Assembly: GCA_009760855.2 (NCBI GenBank)
Contig: WPIO01000032.1
Location: 905,501 to 969,500 of the forward strand
Length of the DNA stretch: 64,000 nucleotides
Direction of reading: 5' to 3'
DNA from: Cristatella mucedo
Taxonomy: Eukaryota > Bryozoa > Phylactolaemata > Cristatellidae
In this document: positions 11,325 to 22,690 of the stretch, piece after piece
Position numbering within the stretch: position 1 is the stretch's first letter
Layout: the number at the start of each line of letters is the position of its first letter
Program-made: the position numbers and the translations under genes
The notes under the pieces: model-generated
Told to the model about the DNA's origin: nothing
The model's database searches: none
What the model saw: the letters and a program-made list of their open reading frames with translations, nothing else

Positions 11325-11470
11325 GCCGAGCTGGTTTGGTCTAGCGGTTAAGGTGCTCGCCCCGACCAAGGTCTGACTGAGGTCGTGGGCTCGAGCCCCG
11401 AGGCATATGTAAAGGGCCTGAATAGAGATTAAGTTCTCTTGGGCGCTATATAAATGAATTATATATATTT
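11325..11470 (+). repeat. tRNA-derived SINE (family 1), copy 2
   Basis: This is the cleanest copy: GCCGAGCTGGTTTGGTCTAG, then CGGTTAAGGTGCTCGCC, a B-box GGGCTCGAGCCCC, and a tail ending GGGCGCTATATAAATGAATT followed by TA-rich sequence. The tail AGAGATTAAGTTCTCT is identical to the LINE-A 3' end. It lies about 0.9 kb downstream of MRRF. Confidence 0.9.
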
Positions 11471-12994
11471 TTTAATTTTTAGTTAGTTTGGTTGTACTGA
11501 TGTTGTGTCTGTGGCAGGTAGTGTAGGTATACAATAGCTAAGGCTTGAAAGATAATGTAATTCAGAATAAGAAATTCAGTTTGCAAGTCAAGCTGCAATC
11601 CTTATACGAAATTGTATTGTTTGGTGTCCACTGAGTCCAGCATTAGCTTTGAGATAAAATGATATGGAATTTTGGTAGTCAAATATGTGGAGAAAAGGAG
11701 ATCAGATTATCTTGCTATGTAAGGAGCGATTGGTAACGACCTCACGGTACCATTAATACAATTTGGTCTAGTCTCACCAACACACTACCTGCAGGTCTGC
11801 CTGTAGCTTGCGACAAGTGCTCCTGCATGTATTCCCTGCCCATTCCCAAGGTGAATCTGAACGTAGTTGCAGGGACCCGATGCCGAGAATGAAGAGCCGA
11901 CCAAGCTGGGCTGTGGCTGCAGACCGGCAGCTCATACCTCCACCCGGGCTTGTTGTTCAGTTGTTTGGACGTTCTATGTGTGGGCATGTCCCTCCTTCCA
12001 CATAATGGAGAGCTGTCCGAGCATTCTGGGAGGAGGCCAGCCTCTGTATGGGGAGAGCTGAATGAGCAGTACGTTTGTCCTTTTATGTCATTTTCTCCTT
12101 AACAAAAACAAGCGTTTGAATGGCCACAATGCCTTGCGACACTGAGAGACAGAGACAAAGATAGAGAGACAGACAGAGGGAGAGAGAGATCTAGTTTAGG
12201 TTAGTGACAAGAAGAATGTGTGATGAGGCAGGAAGAGGCTTTTGACAGTCGGGAGTAAGGTGATACAGCACAGTGGTCTGTATTTTTAAGATAATCACTA
12301 CAGAAATAGTACTTGCTTATAGCACTCTCAAAAAAATAAATACTTTTTAGGCATTTGATTCTTGCTTGCTCCCTCTGGTTCTCTGTCTTAAGTCATCTAA
12401 TTTTAATTTCCAGATTTTTTTCAAGTAAATGCAGCTAACTTGAATTGATAGAATTGTAATGTCTTTCTGTGACACACTGGGTAATTTTTGCTTCGTATAG
12501 CTTATAGCTGCACAGTTGAGAGTTGCCAGGCTGTCTTGTCACTTGTTGACTTCACCAGCTGAGTTAGCCTTTCTTAAGTATGGCTCTATATAGGTCTTAA
12601 CCCAGGAGTTAGTCGCTGGCCGAATCCCGAGTCAGGTTCTCGGTTCGAGTCTTGGAGCAGGATATCCTTGATCGCCATCTGTAAGTCTGCATCTGCATCT
12701 CATCTGCAATCTCTTGACATTACCCTTGTATCCTGAGTCGGTGGTTATTACAGCTTAATCACCAATTGGATCACACTTCTCAGGGCAACCACCAGCTATA
12801 GGAGTGGTAGGTAGCTGTGCACCCCTCTGCGTATGCCTTCTCATCCGATCTGAGAAATTGTTCACCCACGATTATTTCTGGCAGCATGGGCATTATCGAT
12901 AGCTGGACCTGTGGAGGTGAGGCCATGTCTCAGCCTTATTCTGGAGCTCCCATGGGGCCTGTAATTCGGCCTGAAACCTCTTATCATCCTCGGA
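11471..12994. other. No gene recognised; possible tRNA-like relic near 12630
   Basis: A short purine-rich run occurs at 12140-12190. At about 12620-12660 the text CGGTTCGAGTC resembles a tRNA B-box, preceded by GTTAGTCGCTGGCC, and could be a degraded SINE head. No coding exon is supported. Confidence 0.35.
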
Positions 12995-13178
12995 GAGAGG
13001 CAGAGAAAGATAGACAGACAGTGGCATGGAGAGAGTCACAGAAACAGAACAGACATGGAGAGAGACAGACAGAGAGGTGTGCAGAGAGCTGGACCAGAGA
13101 GATAGAGAGAGCGAGAGCTAGAGGAAGAGAGATAAGGGAGGGAGAGAGGGAGAGCTAGAGAGAGAGAGAGAGGGGGAT

Positions 13179-13218
<40 letters not shown>

Positions 13219-13352
13219 GTGAGGCAAAGAGAGAGAGAGAGAAAGGGAGGAAGAGAGGGAGATAGAGAGAGAGAGAAAGAGAGATGAGGGAGGAAGAGAG
13301 GGGGAGCCAGAGAGAGAGAGACAGAGAAAGGGAGGGAGAGAGAGAGAGAGGT
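12995..13352. repeat. Purine-rich (GA)n-type microsatellite
   Basis: A stretch of about 350 bp in which almost every plus-strand base is A or G after 13080, mostly GAGA with GGGA and GACA variants. Long Ser/Leu frames on the minus strand here are artefacts of the repeat. Homopurine tracts of this length can form triplex (H-DNA) structures. Confidence 0.95.
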
Positions 13353-13580
13353 ACTCCATCCTCACAGAAGTGGCCAGTCAGGCTGGCCATAACGGCAGCG
13401 TGATCCCCCCACCTAGGTTATACACCTTGCGGACCGACAGAGACCTCTGGTCGAGAGCCCTAGCTAGTCATGACTAAACAAGCAAGACTACAGGCCTGCA
13501 TTTAAGATTTATCGGGTTAGCTATTCAGGATGCTTGCCAGCTACACTCTGAAAATAAGGCCATTTGAAGATGCCCCTATC
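13353..13580. other. Sequence between purine repeat and SPIN-like element; no gene recognised
   Basis: No open frame, repeat or RNA gene is identifiable. Confidence 0.35.
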
Positions 13581-13588
13581 TTCTAATG
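13581..13588. repeat. Left target-site duplication of the SPIN-like element
   Basis: TTCTAATG, identical to 13776-13783. Eight base pairs is the duplication length made by hAT transposases. Confidence 0.85.
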
Positions 13589-13775
13589 CAGCAGTTCTAA
13601 ACCTGTAGGCCGCGACCCCTTTGGGGGTCGAACGACCCTTTCACAGGGGGTATTTTAAGACGTCTGCAAACAGGCATGTCCATATTTTGCAAACAATAAT
13701 TTTATGGTTGAGGGTCACCAAGGCATGAGGAACTGTATTTAAGGGTCGCTGCATTAGGAAGGTTGAGAACCACAG
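13589..13775. mobile_element. SPIN-like non-autonomous hAT element (MITE)
   Basis: A 187-bp element with imperfect terminal inverted repeats: CAGCAGTTCTAAACCT on the left against CTGTGGTTCTCAACCT read from the right (12 of 16 match). Internal blocks GGCCGCGACCCCTTTGGGGG, TCGAACGACCCTTTCACAGG, TTTTATGGTTGAGGGTCACC and TGAGGAACTGTATTTAAGGG match the ends of the SPACE INVADERS (SPIN) hAT family as remembered. SPIN_NA elements are short, move with a transposase supplied in trans, and are known for patchy, horizontally acquired occurrence across tetrapods and some invertebrates. The element has no coding capacity. Its 8-bp target duplications (TTCTAATG on each side) are still identical. Confidence 0.85.
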
Positions 13776-13783
13776 TTCTAATG
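13776..13783. repeat. Right target-site duplication of the SPIN-like element
   Basis: TTCTAATG directly abuts the right terminal CAG and exactly repeats the left flank. Confidence 0.85.
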
Positions 13784-15232
13784 GATTTACATTTTGGAAA
13801 GTCATCCAGCAGCAAGCCACAGAGACTGGCTAGTAAGTGGCTTGACTATTGACACCGAAAAGGCATCTGGTGGTGGCTGCTCGGCAGCAGGGCCTGCAAC
13901 TGGACTCGCCAATCAACGTTCAGGCTGAGCTGACTGCAAGGGAATGTCAGTCTCAGCCCTATTACTCCTAGCTTGGGTGTTGTCTGACTGATTCATGTGA
14001 CTTTCGGCTGCTGACTCTGCCTCCTCTTTCCCATTGTCAGGACTGGACAGGACTCTCTCGTCTTTTTTACTCTCGCTCTCTGTACTAAGCTTTGGCATCA
14101 AATCATACCCATTTGGTTCGTTGAGTTATCCATCTTACTGCAATTCCTAGCAAGCTCTCAGTGAGGAGCAGTTGGGGTGCTTGTTTGCTATGCCGGTAGC
14201 TTGTCAGGGAATCAGCCAAGTATGCTGCTTCTGAATAGAGCTGGAAGCTTTGGCTTGCAAGCAGTTGCTACATGAGAGTATCATAGCTGATCTGGGACTT
14301 GAGATCATAACAGGTGCCACTCCTCATGCTAGCAGCATTAATAACTGCAGCAGCTGCTGTAGTAGACAGAGATTTGATCAAAATAGTGGTGCAGCTGGCC
14401 CTCTCACCAGTGCCTGGCCTATTGATGTGAGGTTAAAACATTGCTCCAGTGCTAGTAACAATTGTGTCGAGTTCACCAGCTGGGGGTTGGCTATTGTGTA
14501 TGAATAGGTGAGACAGGCATGTGTGTTAGCTTGCCTGTGGCCTACCAGTGAGTTTTGGCATTGCTTACCGATGGGCCAGCAGCTGTATGTGGATATCTGA
14601 CTTGGCATGTGTCTCTCAACTAGAGCATTGGGCCTGAGCTGACATACTTGTGGTTGACACTGTCTCACTAGTCCCATCCATCATTATTGCTGCTCTTTTT
14701 TATACTAGCTTTTACTGATAGGTGCACAAGCCTCTGATAATGGTCTACAGTGAGAATGGTAAGCACATTATCTGTGTCATTTGGGGGCTGATAGCTCATT
14801 TACTTGAGCTTGATGATACCCAGTGGATGTGCAATGGCTTGCATTGACTAGCTTCCTCATGTTTTATCCGGTGCCTATATTAATTCACCGTTGGATCTCC
14901 TATTATGCCGGATTCAGGATGACTTCAGCAGATCCCCGAAGGTTCGGTTTTGCGTCCTCTTTCCTGCCAGTCTTGACAGCCGTGTCCAATTGATCGAGCT
15001 GTTTCTTTCTCTCACACCTCACAAGAGTGTTGTATTCAGGTTTTCTATTTCTATACCTTCTAGTCAATATGTCCAGCCATTCCCAAATACAGACGGCGCA
15101 TGTTTGCTTATGACCGAGCTGTAGCTGGCATCGAAACCCATCAAGATCAATGTAGGTGCTTGCTGCGTCTAACCTTGAGCTGGTAGTATTTTGAGGCATA
15201 TCCATGCACACGTCCTTGAATGTGCGGATGTG

Positions 15233-15236
<4 letters not shown>
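13784..15236. other. No gene recognised
   Basis: Several 60-100 codon frames occur on both strands, none with recognisable motifs or good splice borders. No repeat family shared with the rest of the window was seen. Confidence 0.35.

Positions 15237-15298
<62 letters not shown>
15237..15298. repeat. (TG)n microsatellite
   Basis: About 30 near-perfect TG units. Cys/Val frames across it are artefacts. Confidence 0.95.
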
Positions 15299-15301
<3 letters not shown>

Positions 15302-15884
15302 CTGCTTGCCTGTGACAGCTGATCACCTGCATGTCAGTAGTGCAGCTGTGATTCTGCCACGGCCCCATGGTGCTATAGAATGCTCAAACGCTAAATGTTA
15401 TGTTCTTCACCTCGCCTACCTCTTTAGATATATCTTTGGCTATTTCATGATGCAGAGTGCCATTTATACAGATTTGCTGATTTGTTAGCCAGCATTAGCA
15501 TGGAAGATGTCTATGCCTTATTTGTCTGATTGTGTTTACTAATGTCATTGGTTAGGCAGATCATGTTCAAAAACCGGTAGCACTAAGAGCACAAATAAAT
15601 ATTCAGCTGAAATTTATTTGCCTTGGTTGGCCATGAAATAATGGAACAAGGGGTTTCACTTACTGGGGTATACAATGCTTTATAACTCAGCTTTGTAAAC
15701 TGATAACAACTATCTGCTATCAATACATCTTCGTTACCCACAAATACTGCCCCGTATTTCACGGAATAAGTACAAAGTCCTGTGATAATACAACTTATAG
15801 AGTCTTTCTTGGACCACAATTGTCACAACAAGAGAAGGAGAAGTGAGCTTCGACTTTGATAGTGGCAGTGAAACCATAGTTATC
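15299..15884. other. No gene recognised
   Basis: No exon, RNA gene or known repeat is identifiable. Confidence 0.35.
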
Positions 15885-16035
15885 TTATTTAAGAAGCTCA
15901 CTTGTATAGCTGACAGAAGAGCCGTTTTGGCTGCTACTCCTGCATTCAGTCAGCAATAACAAAGTGCCTGCTAAAAGAGTCGAGCTGACGACCTAGGTCC
16001 TAAAGTGTGAGTACCTCACCGTTAGTCAAAGGCAG
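15885..16035 (-). repeat. tRNA-derived SINE (family 2), degenerate, minus strand
   Basis: GCTGACAGAAGAGCCGTTTT and later GAGCTGACGACCTAGGTCC parallel the well-preserved family-2 copies at 46118 and 57108 (GCGACAGAAGAGCCTTTACG; ACCCACGACCTCGGGACC). This is the oldest of the three copies. Its tRNA-like boxes are barely recognisable. Confidence 0.55.
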
Positions 16036-16349
16036 TCCCTAAAGCGGGTGCCACATATTACGAAAAGCACTGCAAAATCGCAATAGCACCACAAATATCG
16101 AAAAAGATCCTATTCGGGCTACATTCACTGGTGCTTTATCCATTCAATGCATTGCTGCTAACGTGAGAGACATGCCTCTGCATCATAACTTGGCCCCACA
16201 TATGAGATCATAGTACCTTTAGCATGCGACATGCCATGGTGCCTAAAGCACATGCCTGGTAGATAAAGCATGAGCATACCATACCTAATACCTAAGGTTA
16301 GCTATATCTGTTAAAGTTTATTTTTGTGCATACATATACAAATTAGTAA

Positions 16350-16610
16350 TGGTGCTAGTACATCTTTATAACGCCCTCGGGGAAAGTAATCTCTTTCTAG
16401 TTGTTTGACGCTTTCTGTTAAGGAAGCATAATCAAATAGTTAGTGGCAACATGCACTGTGTCAACAAGTATAACATGGCAAGAGATAGCATGCACAATGT
16501 CCCCATGCAAATATGGTTAGTGATAGCATGCACAGTGTGAGTGCACATAAGCACACGAAGGACGAATCGTAAGGTCTCAGCAGATGCTTTGAGAAAAATG
16601 AGCTGCGAAA
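16350..16610 (-). repeat. LINE-A 3' end, minus strand
   Basis: ATAACGCCCTCGGGGAAAGT and AATCTCTTTCTAG match the LINE-A 3' terminus. GGTTAGTGATAGCATGCACA and AAGCACACGAAGGACGAATC match the LINE-A 3' untranslated segment found at 30900-30980 and 53040-53090. The copy is 5'-truncated before the reverse transcriptase and drifted. Confidence 0.75.
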
Positions 16611-16701
16611 GCAAGGGAGTTGAGTGAATTTGACATACTTGAATGCTATTCAAGGTATGTGATTGATGGCTACTACTTACCTGTATTGAACCCGTTGCAA
16701 T

Positions 16702-16702
<1 letters not shown>

Positions 16703-16739
<37 letters not shown>

Positions 16740-16740
16740 C

Positions 16741-16782
<42 letters not shown>

Positions 16783-16812
16783 GTTATATATGGTTATACA
16801 TGGTAATATATG

Positions 16813-16854
<42 letters not shown>

Positions 16855-16855
16855 C
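16703..16855. repeat. (TA)n arrays with a TATAACCATA palindrome
   Basis: Three TA runs are separated by TAACCATACATATA near 16737 and ATATGTATGGTTATAT near 16778, which are reverse complements and would fold into an AT-rich hairpin. A further TGGTTATACATGGTAATATA variant precedes the last run. Confidence 0.9.
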
Positions 16856-17027
16856 GGGAAAATAATTTCCAACTAGCATATGCATTAGCCGGGGGTCCCC
16901 TGTCCTGCCGGAGTCGAGTCCTACCCTGGCCTCCTGGTTCAGGAACAGGGACTAAACGGCTTCCGAGCCGGCGATGGCATCTGAGACGCTGTGCTGCCTC
17001 AAAGCCGTTGTCTCCGAGCGTGGGATG

Positions 17028-17236
<209 letters not shown>

Positions 17237-17569
17237 TCAGCTCTAGACTTAGGAGGGTTTGACTTACAAAAATTCAGGCCCACGAAATTAAAAACGACAG
17301 TGCTGATATAATCAAAATTTATCCAAAATGTATCCAAGAAAACTTTCAAAATCCGGGAGAGATCAGTCGATTTAGCAATGCTGCAAACAGTCGGAAAAAA
17401 ACAATGCCCGACAACTATGCATTGTGGGTATTGAGGGCTCTCTCTAGTTATGAGGTATGATGTGCTCAGAATGATCTCGTGATTTCTCATTTTTTATGTT
17501 GTGATTTCACCATTTGCTACTTTATTACTGTAATTACTACTGCTTCTTTATTAGTTATTTGTGCTTATT

Positions 17570-18965
17570 TTGAGATGACTTTAAAATGCAAAAGTAGCAC
17601 CTCTCCTGCTGGTGGAAAGAAGGAGCAGATGAGAGAAGTTTCTCTTCACGTGAAAATGGACATCATACGGAAAGAGAATATGGCACATCGCTGACCGTGA
17701 TCTTATGAGAAATGGATTATCCGCTTTAACCATCTCTAATATTCTGAAGGATAAACAGCAAATTATCGATTCTGTAAAGTCTGCTGCTTCCATCAAATAG
17801 AAAATCTTCACAACAAAGAGAAATGGGCCTATCAAAGAGATGAAGAAACTGTTTGTCGTGTGGATGGACGACCAGAATAAAAAAACGTGTGCCTCTAACT
17901 CTGATAACCATTCAAGCTAAAGCAATGAGCCTCTTTAATGACCTCGATAGGCAGCATAATGATCCAACCTGCGGTCAAGATTGTATAGCAAGCCTTGGCT
18001 GATTTGGTTGCTTCAGGAAATGCCAATCATTCCTCAGCGTTAAAATCACTGGCTGAGCTCCAAGTGCTGATAACGAAGCTGTGGAGATGTTTAATGAAAG
18101 CTGGATAAAATGATTAAGAAAGAAAATTATTCGCCAAAACAGATTTTTAACGTGGATGAAACGGCGCTTTTCTGAAAACTTATGCCTGAGCATACGTACA
18201 TACACCCGGATGCAAAATCAATATCTGACTTTAGGACTCTCAAGGATAGGCTGACGTTGCTGGTTGGGGGAAACGTGGCAGGGTTTAAACTGAAAACTTT
18301 CCTGGATTATTAATCTGAAAACCTTTGAGCCTTCAAGAAAATCAACAGAATGCACTGCCTGTATATTTCCGCCATAGCCAGAAAGCATGGATGACTGCAG
18401 TGCTTTTTAAAGAATATTTTCTGCACAGTTTATTCCGAGCTCCAAAAATCTGCTGCCACGTCAGGATTACTCCCCTAACATCCGCTGATTTTGGATAGTG
18501 CACTTAGACACTACAATCTTGGGAGCTGCATCTAACGATGAGGGTGATTTAGATGCCACCCAGCACCACTTCTCTCATTTAGCCATTCGATTCATTATTG
18601 CTGCTTTTAAGACCTGCTATAGGCGGCGTACGTTCGCTTAGGTTGATACAGAACATTACACGGGCATTACTTTACGTGAAATTTTTGAGCCACTAGGACA
18701 TCGTAAATGCCACGAAATAAAAACCATTCAATGTAAGTGTGATTATGTGAACGCGACGTGTATGAAGGGTGCATTGAAAAACTACTGGGTGCATGTATGA
18801 ACGACTTTTAGGGTTTTGACAATTTTGCGAAGTGAAAGAAATGGAAGTAAAAATTGTGACAATGAGAATACAGCTCAAAATTGCTGTTAATGCTGACGAA
18901 GCTTTCGATCTCGTTGATGAATAAGGCAGTGAGTTTACTCATGACGACCTAATTAATTAGAAACT
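17570..18965 (+). pseudogene. Decayed Tigger/pogo-family (Tc1/mariner superfamily) transposase
   Basis: Plus-strand reading gives successive Tigger blocks with stops and frameshifts between them. KKEQMREVSLHVKMDIIRKE (17621-17680) is the start of the CENP-B-type helix-turn-helix. NVDETALF at about 18152 and then KDRLTLLVGGNVAGFKLKT (18243-18299) are the DDE catalytic core beginning with the NVDETxLF aspartate. RKHGWLQ-like and PLILDSALRHYNLG (about 18385-18520) cover the second aspartate region. AFKTCYRRRTFA (about 18608-18643) is the AFKxYYLRRTF block. An active enzyme would insert at TA dinucleotides. Length and order fit one full-length copy. No intact frame exceeds about 45 codons, and terminal repeats were not located. 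Confidence 0.8.
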
Positions 18966-19094
18966 GAAAAAAATACGAACGAAACAAGTAATGACGAACA
19001 TAATGTGGTGTCACGAAAGATTAACATAAAAGAAATGGCTGAGTCATTCTCCTCTTTCGCTCGTAGAATGCAGTAGCTAGAAATAAATGACTGC

Positions 19095-19230
19095 AACTTT
19101 GAAAGGTGCCTTTAAGCTGAAAGGCAAACTAATCACGCATCTATTTATCACAGTATGTAGTGGGTCCATGTGATTCCTCCTTTGTATACTCAAGAGTGCT
19201 TACACTGTGCCTGCTGCCCATGCCCCAGTA
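19095..19230 (+). repeat. LINE-A fragment, plus strand
   Basis: CATCTATTTATCACAGTATG then TAGTGGGTCCATGTGATTC and GTGCTTACACTGTGCCTGCT match the end of the LINE-A coding region and its 3' untranslated start, seen in reverse at 31000-30890. It lies just after the Tigger relic. Confidence 0.6.
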
Positions 19231-20355
19231 TCCTTCATCTGCAACACAGTTATTTTTAATGGAATCCTCGGCTTCACTTCAACTGCCTAAGCTATGCAAA
19301 AGGGCTGAAAGCATTGTATTTTCCTTCTCTGATGTCGTCCAACAAGCAGCAAGCAGCTCTTTGAACCAGTGGCTCAATAAAAGCCTCCAGTGCGACTTAT
19401 TTTGTTGTTTTTGTAATTGTATATATACGATCAAGCACTTTGGTAGGAGCACGTGCCCAGGCACACTTGCACATGCTTTTGTGTATGTGCGTGTGTGTGT
19501 GTGTGTGTGTGTGTTTGCCTGTGTCTGTGAGTCTGTGTCTGTGAGTCTGTGTGTAGGTATGTGCAAAAGCAAGCTGGAGCTGGGTATCGGCACACATGTT
19601 TCACAGTAATCTTTGCGAAGTTGCAGAAGCACAATTGTTCACAGTAGATGCTGTTAGTATAATTCTGCTCCCCTAAAGCTTCCGATGAGGCACGAAAAGC
19701 TTATTTAGAAAACTTGTTTCCTTAAGTCGGAGCTGATAGCTAAAAAAAGGGGCAGCGAAAAACAGGGTAATAATTCGACTACCAACAGTACCAACTATAG
19801 TTTTAACGAACTTATCGCCGCTAAAGATGCCGCTGCTTCACAGCTGTGGCTTTGAGCAATTCACGAGTAGCCAAGAGCACTGTTATTGCTCAGGTAAGTG
19901 ACCAGATGTTTTGTGAGCCATTGAAGTCTTGAAATTACATAAACATTTTCTTAGTAGCGACTCTCCGTCTTCAAAGTCGTAGCAGCTTCCTAGACGGCAT
20001 TGTTCAATAGCTCAATCTGCTCACTTTGAAGACACCCTCTGAGTGATGGCAATGACTTAAAAGTGTTTTGTGTAAGGCCAAGTGACACTAAACTTGTGCA
20101 TTGTCATTTTCTGCAGTTATAGCTGCGTTTCAGTGTATGAACCGGTCTTTAACTGTGCAGCAACGGTTGAAGCATATAGAATCGGCGCTTGGAGGACATA
20201 CTCCTTGTTGATTAAACTGTGTAGCACAGTGCTTGATATTGGAAAGTAAATGATACTTAACGCTTGCTTATATCTCAAAAAGAGAAATAAAATTGCCATT
20301 TGCCAAACAATTGACTCTATGACCAAAATATTTTGAATTTACCAACCGCTAAATA
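19231..20355. other. No gene recognised; (TG)n at 19488-19514
   Basis: A 149-codon plus-strand frame (19160-19609) begins inside LINE-A sequence and runs through a TG microsatellite, so it is not considered coding. No other structure is recognised. Confidence 0.4.
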
Positions 20356-20495
20356 ACGAGCTGGGTTGGTCCAGCGGTTAAGGTGCTCGCCCCGACTAAG
20401 GTCTGGCTGAGGTCGTGGGCTCGAGCCCTGAGGCATATGTGAAGCGCCTGGATAGGGATTTATTTCTCTTGGGGCGCTATACAAATGAATTATTT
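20356..20495 (+). repeat. tRNA-derived SINE (family 1), copy 3
   Basis: Head ACGAGCTGGGTTGGTCCAGC, GGTTAAGGTGCTCGCC and B-box GGGCTCGAGCCCTG, tail GGGGCGCTATACAAATGAAT. It shares TGAAGCGCCTGG with the tail of copy 4, a slightly different subtype from copies 1 and 2 (TGAAGGGCCTGA). Confidence 0.88.
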
Positions 20496-21074
20496 AAATT
20501 TTTTAATTTTAATCAGAAAAAAGGAATAATTTGCTTCTTTTTCTTCACATGCAGTCTGTAAATATCAATATGTGATTTAAAATTTCATAATATTCATCGC
20601 ATGTTATTTTACCTGTGGTCATACAAATATCACTGGCTTGACCCTTGCCTCAGATAGTTAAGTGACAAAGTTTCATAAATATACTCGAGGGCTGTCGACT
20701 CCTCTTAGAGAGCAGTGATAGGTTTCTGTCTGTATCAGGCCCATTTTTATGTGTAGTTGTGTTATCAGCACCATGTGGGATGGGGTTCGCTAATACCTCA
20801 AAACTAGCATCGCTGCCCCCAACAAGCAACTCTTTCTCTGTGGCTATTCTCTCTGTCGTAGTTAGCACTGCGAAACCTGCTGTCCCTTAGGCAAAATTAG
20901 CTGGGGCAAAGTGGTGCAACCATCTTGAGGACCTGTCAACAAGCCACCATTTGAAGTCCGATACTCCCTTCCAGCCAAACTAATTATGCATTCAGGCTTC
21001 TAGCAAGATCTTGACTACGATTAACTCCTCTTTGAGGGTCATCAAGGTCATCAAGCAAGATAGAAGAAGCGCTA
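20496..21074. other. No gene recognised
   Basis: No exon or recognised repeat. Confidence 0.35.
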
Positions 21075-21228
21075 TTCATTATTCATTTCGTTTGTTCTTC
21101 AAGCATGATTTTACTTACCATTCAATTGCATTTCACTTTACAGCAAATGTAAAGCGCCTAGAGAGAGATTAAGTTCTCTGAGGGCGCTTTATCAAGTGAA
21201 TTATTATTATTATTATTATTATTATTAA
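21075..21228 (+). repeat. LINE-A 3' terminus with (ATT)n tail, plus strand
   Basis: CATTTCGTTTGTTCTTCAAG, GATTTTACTTACCATTCAAT and then GTAAAGCGCCTAGAGAGAGA lead to AAGTGAATTATTATTATTAT. It is the forward orientation of the LINE-A 3' end and shows that copies finish in an ATT microsatellite. Only about 150 bp remain, a strongly 5'-truncated insertion typical of target-primed reverse transcription. Confidence 0.88.
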
Positions 21229-22549
21229 GAGATTGTAGCTAAGGAGGATCTTCCGCTGAATACTCTTTTGCTCTAGTCTTGATCAATTTGGTGCCGACAT
21301 ACCAAAGCACCTGTTCCAGAGGCTTCCAGATTCTTCCGGTCTGTTGATGTCTTCTCACAAATATACGATATATCTGTATGTATATAAATCAGCAAATGCA
21401 GCCGGATCTAATCTGAACTGGTTGTCCTAAGGTCCTTGTACCTATGGAATTTGTATTAAAAGAAATATTAATATAAGGAAGTTAGTAGTTGCGATGCATT
21501 AATCTTTCGAACAACTGATCATTACTACGGGTCACTAAGTTATCTGGGAATCAAACATACAGGTAGATACATGAAATCCTGAACTTTCCTTGTTGTACAC
21601 TCATTTGCTTGGGTGACAATGCATGAGTGATAAAATCTATATAAATTTGAATTGTTCTACTCAAAACTAACCTTGACGTAATATTTGTATATTCTTAATG
21701 TCCTCGAGAAGAAGTAAATTTCAAATCTTACGAACTATCCGAGTCGCGAGAGGAAATTTTTTCGGTAATAAATCTACAATTTTTATCCCTTTGAGGTATG
21801 ACACTTACTTTCCAGAAATAACGATGAATAAAACAATGGTGCTACATTTTTTTAAATTAATCTTAAAGGGAATTCTGGGCACCAATTTAAATAGCAAACA
21901 AAATGAATCCGACTGTATTCAATGAAATCTAAGATAGGCCAAAAGCGCATTCCTAATTTTAAACAAAAAAGCACAGTGGGTTACTTTGTAATCTCAATTA
22001 TAAGTTCCACACTCCCACCATATCGAGAGTACATGGTTTTGATGTGGTTTTCGATGGCCCCATTGATGTTTACCATTTTTCTTTAGAAGACTCCTTATTC
22101 TGCCACACATCACTCTCTCAATGTTTTTATAAGTAAAGATTTAATGAAGTCCTTGTTTCTCTCTTGGCCAGACAACTACTGCTCAGCTCAGGAGCAGACA
22201 GCCTGCCAACAAAGTCACTATTGTTCCTCAGTTGGTACTTAATACAGCTGCTAGGTCAAACTTTAAGGGACTTATATTATACTTAAACCCAGATTTTCAG
22301 CTAAGTGCCTACTGTTCTCGATTTTTCTTCCTTCTTCATTATTGTAAGGGCACTGAAATCTGCTTAAGCCCTCTGCTCGCTATAGTAGCAAAAATTGCCC
22401 CTCCCCCACTTTCACACCATCAAAGTAATTACGTTTTTCTAAATCTACCGACATAAAAAGATCGTAATCGTGCGTATATATCTGGCCGCTCAAGGTTGTA
22501 GGCTGAATTTGAAAAGGTTCATGTCTTCTCGGTCTCCCAATCGATATAT
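21229..22549. other. No gene recognised
   Basis: AT-rich. Frames of 74-75 codons at 21698 and 22232 have no recognisable motif or splice context. Confidence 0.35.
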
Positions 22550-22690
22550 GCCGAGCCGGTTTGGTCCAGTGGTTAAGGTGCTCGCCCCGACCAGGCCTGG
22601 CTGAAGTCGTGGACTCCAGCCCCGGGACATATGCGAAGCGCCTGAATAGAGATTAATTTCTCTTGGGGCCCTATTCAAATGAGTTAATTT
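22550..22690 (+). repeat. tRNA-derived SINE (family 1), copy 4
   Basis: GCCGAGCCGGTTTGGTCCAG, TGGTTAAGGTGCTCGCC, a degraded B-box GGACTCCAGCCCC, and tail GAGATTAATTTCTCTTGGGG. More diverged in the head than copy 2. Confidence 0.88.

Noticed and set aside
11325-11410. Possible tRNA gene (A- and B-box present)
   Set aside because: The acceptor stem does not pair, and the same head with a constant non-tRNA tail recurs at six places, so it is a SINE.
13036-13390. Leu/Ser/Pro-rich frames of 90-109 codons, minus strand
   Set aside because: Products of the purine-rich repeat.
19160-19609. 149-codon plus-strand frame
   Set aside because: Starts in a LINE-A remnant and crosses a TG microsatellite; no domain.
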